NCBI GenBank assembly: GCA_038323575.1
Contig: JBBQHB010000138.1
Span: forward strand, 1 to 9,368
DNA from: CAINVV01 sp038323575
Lineage (GTDB): Bacteria; Bacteroidota; Bacteroidia; Bacteroidales; Prolixibacteraceae
Direction of reading: 5' to 3'
DNA length: 9,368 nucleotides
The translations under genes were made by a program, and so were the position numbers. Under the pieces are notes generated by a model. It saw only the letters and a list, made by a program, of their open reading frames with translations, was not told where the DNA came from and made no database searches. Of the stretch, positions 7,495-9,368 are shown one piece after another. Numbering within the stretch: the first letter of the stretch is position 1; every line of letters begins with the position of its first letter.

Positions 7495-9229
7495 TTACAT
7501 TCTTTCAACCATCAGAAACAGAACTTCAGCAGGTTTTAAACTGATGTTGAATTCCGTTCCTTTTCCGATAACTTCTCCATTTTGCCTATCTTTTAAGAGA
7601 ATGGCTTTTTTGGAAATGATATTCGTTGCTTGATTTTCGTACGTGTGATTTAGCAGAATGAGCATTTCTTCCTTTGCATTCGATTTGTGATAAAATTCAA
7701 CAAAGCGAGAATCGATATCAATGTCCATTTCTGGTTTTAAAACCGAATACAGTTTGTAGGATTCATCGTTTTTCCAAGGATTGTAGGTGTCGCAGAGCGA
7801 CTCTTCGAGATTCAGTCGGGTATAATATAAATTACCTTTCCCAATTTTAGTTTTGAAAAAAACACCTTCCCCTTTTTCGTTTATGCTGTGCGTAAGGCAA
7901 TCGGGGCAAACTTTCAAAAGTGTTTCATAATTGGTTGACCAATTCATCTGAGCCATTTTTAAACGACCCGACAATGGGAATTTTTCCAACAGGTTTAAAT
8001 TACCGATATGCTTTGCTACCAACAATTCAACCGGAGAATCTATTGAGTAATTTAGTTTCTGATTCGAATTAATTGTTGGGGCAAAATTGTTGTAATACGA
8101 CTGATATACTGTTCCTCCTGTAGCAAGGTATTTATTGATGTGTTCTTTGTTTTCGGCATTAATTGAAAAACCTGGGATTATCAAGAACGCAGCATCGGCA
8201 GGAACTTCTTTATTTTCAAATAAAAACCTTACCACAACATGGTTTTGTTTGGCAAGTACATAGGCGTTGATAACCTGGCGGAAATAATCATTCAACGGAG
8301 TAGATTCAGGCACAACAATGTAACAAACGGGCAACTTATCAGTCCAATCCAATCCTAATTTTGCTGAAAATTCGGTGCTCTGTTTAAAGGCATCTGCAAC
8401 AGGAAATTTATTGTTTTTGGCATCCAATAGTCCCATTTGGTATTCCAAAGGATCAAACTTTCCTTTACCGACGAATTCTCTGCCATCGATGGATGGTTTA
8501 ACCCGAAAAGTCGTATCAATGTTATGCGAACACCACCATACAAACCCGGCAGCACCTTCGGCCCAGCTGCTGAAGTAGGCTAATTCAAGGTATTTCGCAC
8601 GTTGTTCCTGACTTACCCAATCGCCCGAAATACCTGTTTCCTGCATCAATACAGGTTTCCCTTCCATTTTTGCCCAAGCAATCATCATGTTGGTACTGTA
8701 AGTCGTTCGTAAGCCAAACCAAGGATCGTCGAGAATGGTAGCATGAAAATAAGAGTAGGTGTGTGCCGACAAATAATCGCAAGCAGGAGATATATTTTCT
8801 ACGGGGAAACTTGCATCATAACCAGTTCCGATGCCGTTGGTTACCAATCGAGCTGGATCTCCTTCTTTGAATGCTTTATACATTCTGAACATCCACGATT
8901 TTGTTTCATCGGGAGAGGCAACATATCCGGCAACTGCTTTTAACGCATTTATTTCGTTGCCAAAGTCGTAGCTGTGAACGTAGGGGTTTTTACTTAAAGT
9001 TTTGGAAATGGTTTTAACCATCAAAGCTGTTGCATCAATTTGGCTGGGGTTGGTAAACATTCCTTTGTCGATCCATTTAGGCGTAAAGATTCCCCCATCG
9101 AGCCAACCAGTAATTAAACTGGGTTGTACCTGTATTCCCCGTTTCCCGGCAATGGTAATGAGTTCGTTTAGGCGATCGATTTTTTGCTGGTCGAACTTGT
9201 TAATTTCGGGCTGTGTTAAATACCACAAT
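7495..9229 (-). pseudogene. Clan GH-A glycoside hydrolase (GH5/GH42-like) truncated at its 5' end by an insertion
   Basis: An open frame of about 577 codons begins abruptly with LWYLTQPEINKFDQ, a mid-barrel segment, and has no leader, no ATG and only a TTG (9226-9228) at its head. The barrel is otherwise recognisable: IQVQPSLITGWLDG, acid/base Glu92 in YDFGNEIN, SAHTYSYFH, nucleophile Glu197 in KPVLMQETG, and GAAGFVWWCSH at 226-235. Residues about 300-430 (PVCYIVVPEST, FLIIPGFS, YLATGGTVYQSYYN) resemble the glutamine-amidotransferase-like domain of GH42-type enzymes. The tail is a beta domain ending EVLFLMVERM and TAA. The missing part would be a signal peptide and the first barrel strands, perhaps 80-120 residues. 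The break coincides with the TG end of an IS21-like element at 9230, so insertional inactivation is the simplest reading. Exact CAZy family is uncertain. Confidence 0.78.
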
Positions 9230-9235
9230 TGTTTA

Positions 9236-9280
9236 TTTCAGCCCAAAAGTATACCAGTGTTTCACTCCAAAAGTATACCA
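9236..9280 (-). repeat. Two 21-bp terminal repeats of the insertion sequence
   Basis: Copies at 9236-9256 and 9260-9280 match at 19 of 21 positions and share ccaaaagtatacca; the period is 24 bp. They are direct repeats and fit the multiple transposase-binding sites at IS21-type ends. Confidence 0.8.
9244..9271 (-). promoter_or_regulatory. Possible outward promoter in the insertion-sequence end
   Basis: On the minus strand each terminal repeat contains TACTTTTG, which fits the Bacteroidota -7 consensus TAnnTTTG. For the inner-to-outer direction, the TTTG of the copy at 9268-9271 lies 16 nt upstream of TACTTTTG at 9244-9251, slightly short for the -33/-7 spacing. Transcription would start about 9238 and run into the truncated glycosidase and the genes behind it. 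This is a motif match only. Confidence 0.35.
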
Positions 9281-9299
9281 TTTTTAATTAATAAAAAGG

Positions 9300-9341
9300 C
9301 AGTACTCTTGTGATCGGGGTACCCCGATCACAAGAGTACTG
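9300..9341 (-). terminator. Perfect 42-bp palindrome, possible intrinsic terminator
   Basis: Both 21-nt arms are exact reverse complements with no spacer; the centre is ggggtacccc, and symmetry stops sharply at both sides. On the minus strand the stem is followed after CC by five Ts (9293-9297), the layout of a Rho-independent terminator that would close transcription inside the insertion sequence. On the plus strand T runs come later (9351-9355 and 9361-9368). A dyad operator or an assembly fold-back near a contig end are alternatives. Confidence 0.55.
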
Positions 9342-9368
9342 GAGCCCGGATTTTTCGCAGTTTTTTTT

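Larger units (their letters stand above)
9230..9368 (-). mobile_element. Terminus of an IS21-family-like insertion sequence (continues beyond window)
   Basis: The element's outer end is placed at 9230-9231, where the plus strand reads TGTTTATTTCA. It carries two near-identical 21-bp repeats, then an AT-rich stretch and a long palindrome. TG/CA ends with several short repeats are typical of IS21-family elements, and the glycosidase reading frame breaks exactly here. No istA or istB coding sequence falls inside the 139 bases, so family assignment rests on end structure alone. If the palindrome is a terminator, the transposase genes would lie to the right on the minus strand, making this the downstream end. 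Confidence 0.6.

Noticed and set aside
9226..9228. TTG as a genuine start codon for the right-hand glycosidase
   Set aside because: The protein would begin inside the barrel without a signal peptide, directly at an insertion-sequence border. Truncation explains this better, though translation from TTG cannot be excluded.
9002..9313. Plus-strand open frame of 103 codons across the insertion border
   Set aside because: It is antisense to the glycosidase, crosses the junction into the insertion-sequence end and shows no recognisable protein features.

Overview
The window reads as part of a carbohydrate-degradation locus from a member of the Bacteroidota. The evidence is the dense set of secreted glycoside hydrolases, the absence of clear Shine-Dalgarno sites before the starts, the lipoprotein and Sec/Tat leaders, and moderately AT-rich DNA with very AT-rich spacers. 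Genus cannot be told from the sequence. No SusC/SusD pair, regulator, transporter, tRNA or rRNA is present, so this is only part of any polysaccharide-utilisation locus.

All genes lie on the minus strand and were probably one transcription unit. In transcription order (right to left) they are: an IS21-like insertion-sequence end (9230-9368); a clan GH-A glycoside hydrolase whose 5' end is cut off by that element (7495-9229); an N-acylglucosamine/cellobiose 2-epimerase-family protein (6097-7410); a lipoprotein GH127-type (DUF1680) hydrolase with an N-terminal beta-sandwich (3352-5970); a GH39 beta-xylosidase-like enzyme broken by a single-base frameshift (1644-3303); a Tat-leader sugar isomerase/epimerase-like TIM-barrel protein (601-1497); and the first 171 codons of a GH31-like glycosidase that runs off the left edge (1-515). 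Spacers are 48 to 146 nt, and I found no internal Bacteroidota-type promoter or clear terminator between genes.

Inferred division of labour: the GH39, GH127 and GH31 enzymes would act outside the cytoplasm on a plant-type glycan with xylosyl and arabinosyl or related branches. The isomerase-like protein carries an export signal. The epimerase lacks a leader and would act on released sugars in the cytoplasm. The exact substrate is not determined.

The less ordinary content is structural. The GH39 frameshift is repaired by removing one base. A roughly 60-bp near-copy of the GH39 3' end is stranded between the isomerase and GH31 genes, marking an old duplication or replacement. A long intergenic hairpin lies between the epimerase and GH127 genes; its imperfect pairs are mostly G-U wobbles on the transcribed strand. 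At the right edge an IS21-like terminus with two 21-bp repeats and a perfect 42-bp palindrome truncates the first gene and may supply an outward promoter. The locus therefore looks partly decayed. I did not find convincing evidence of a wholly new system.
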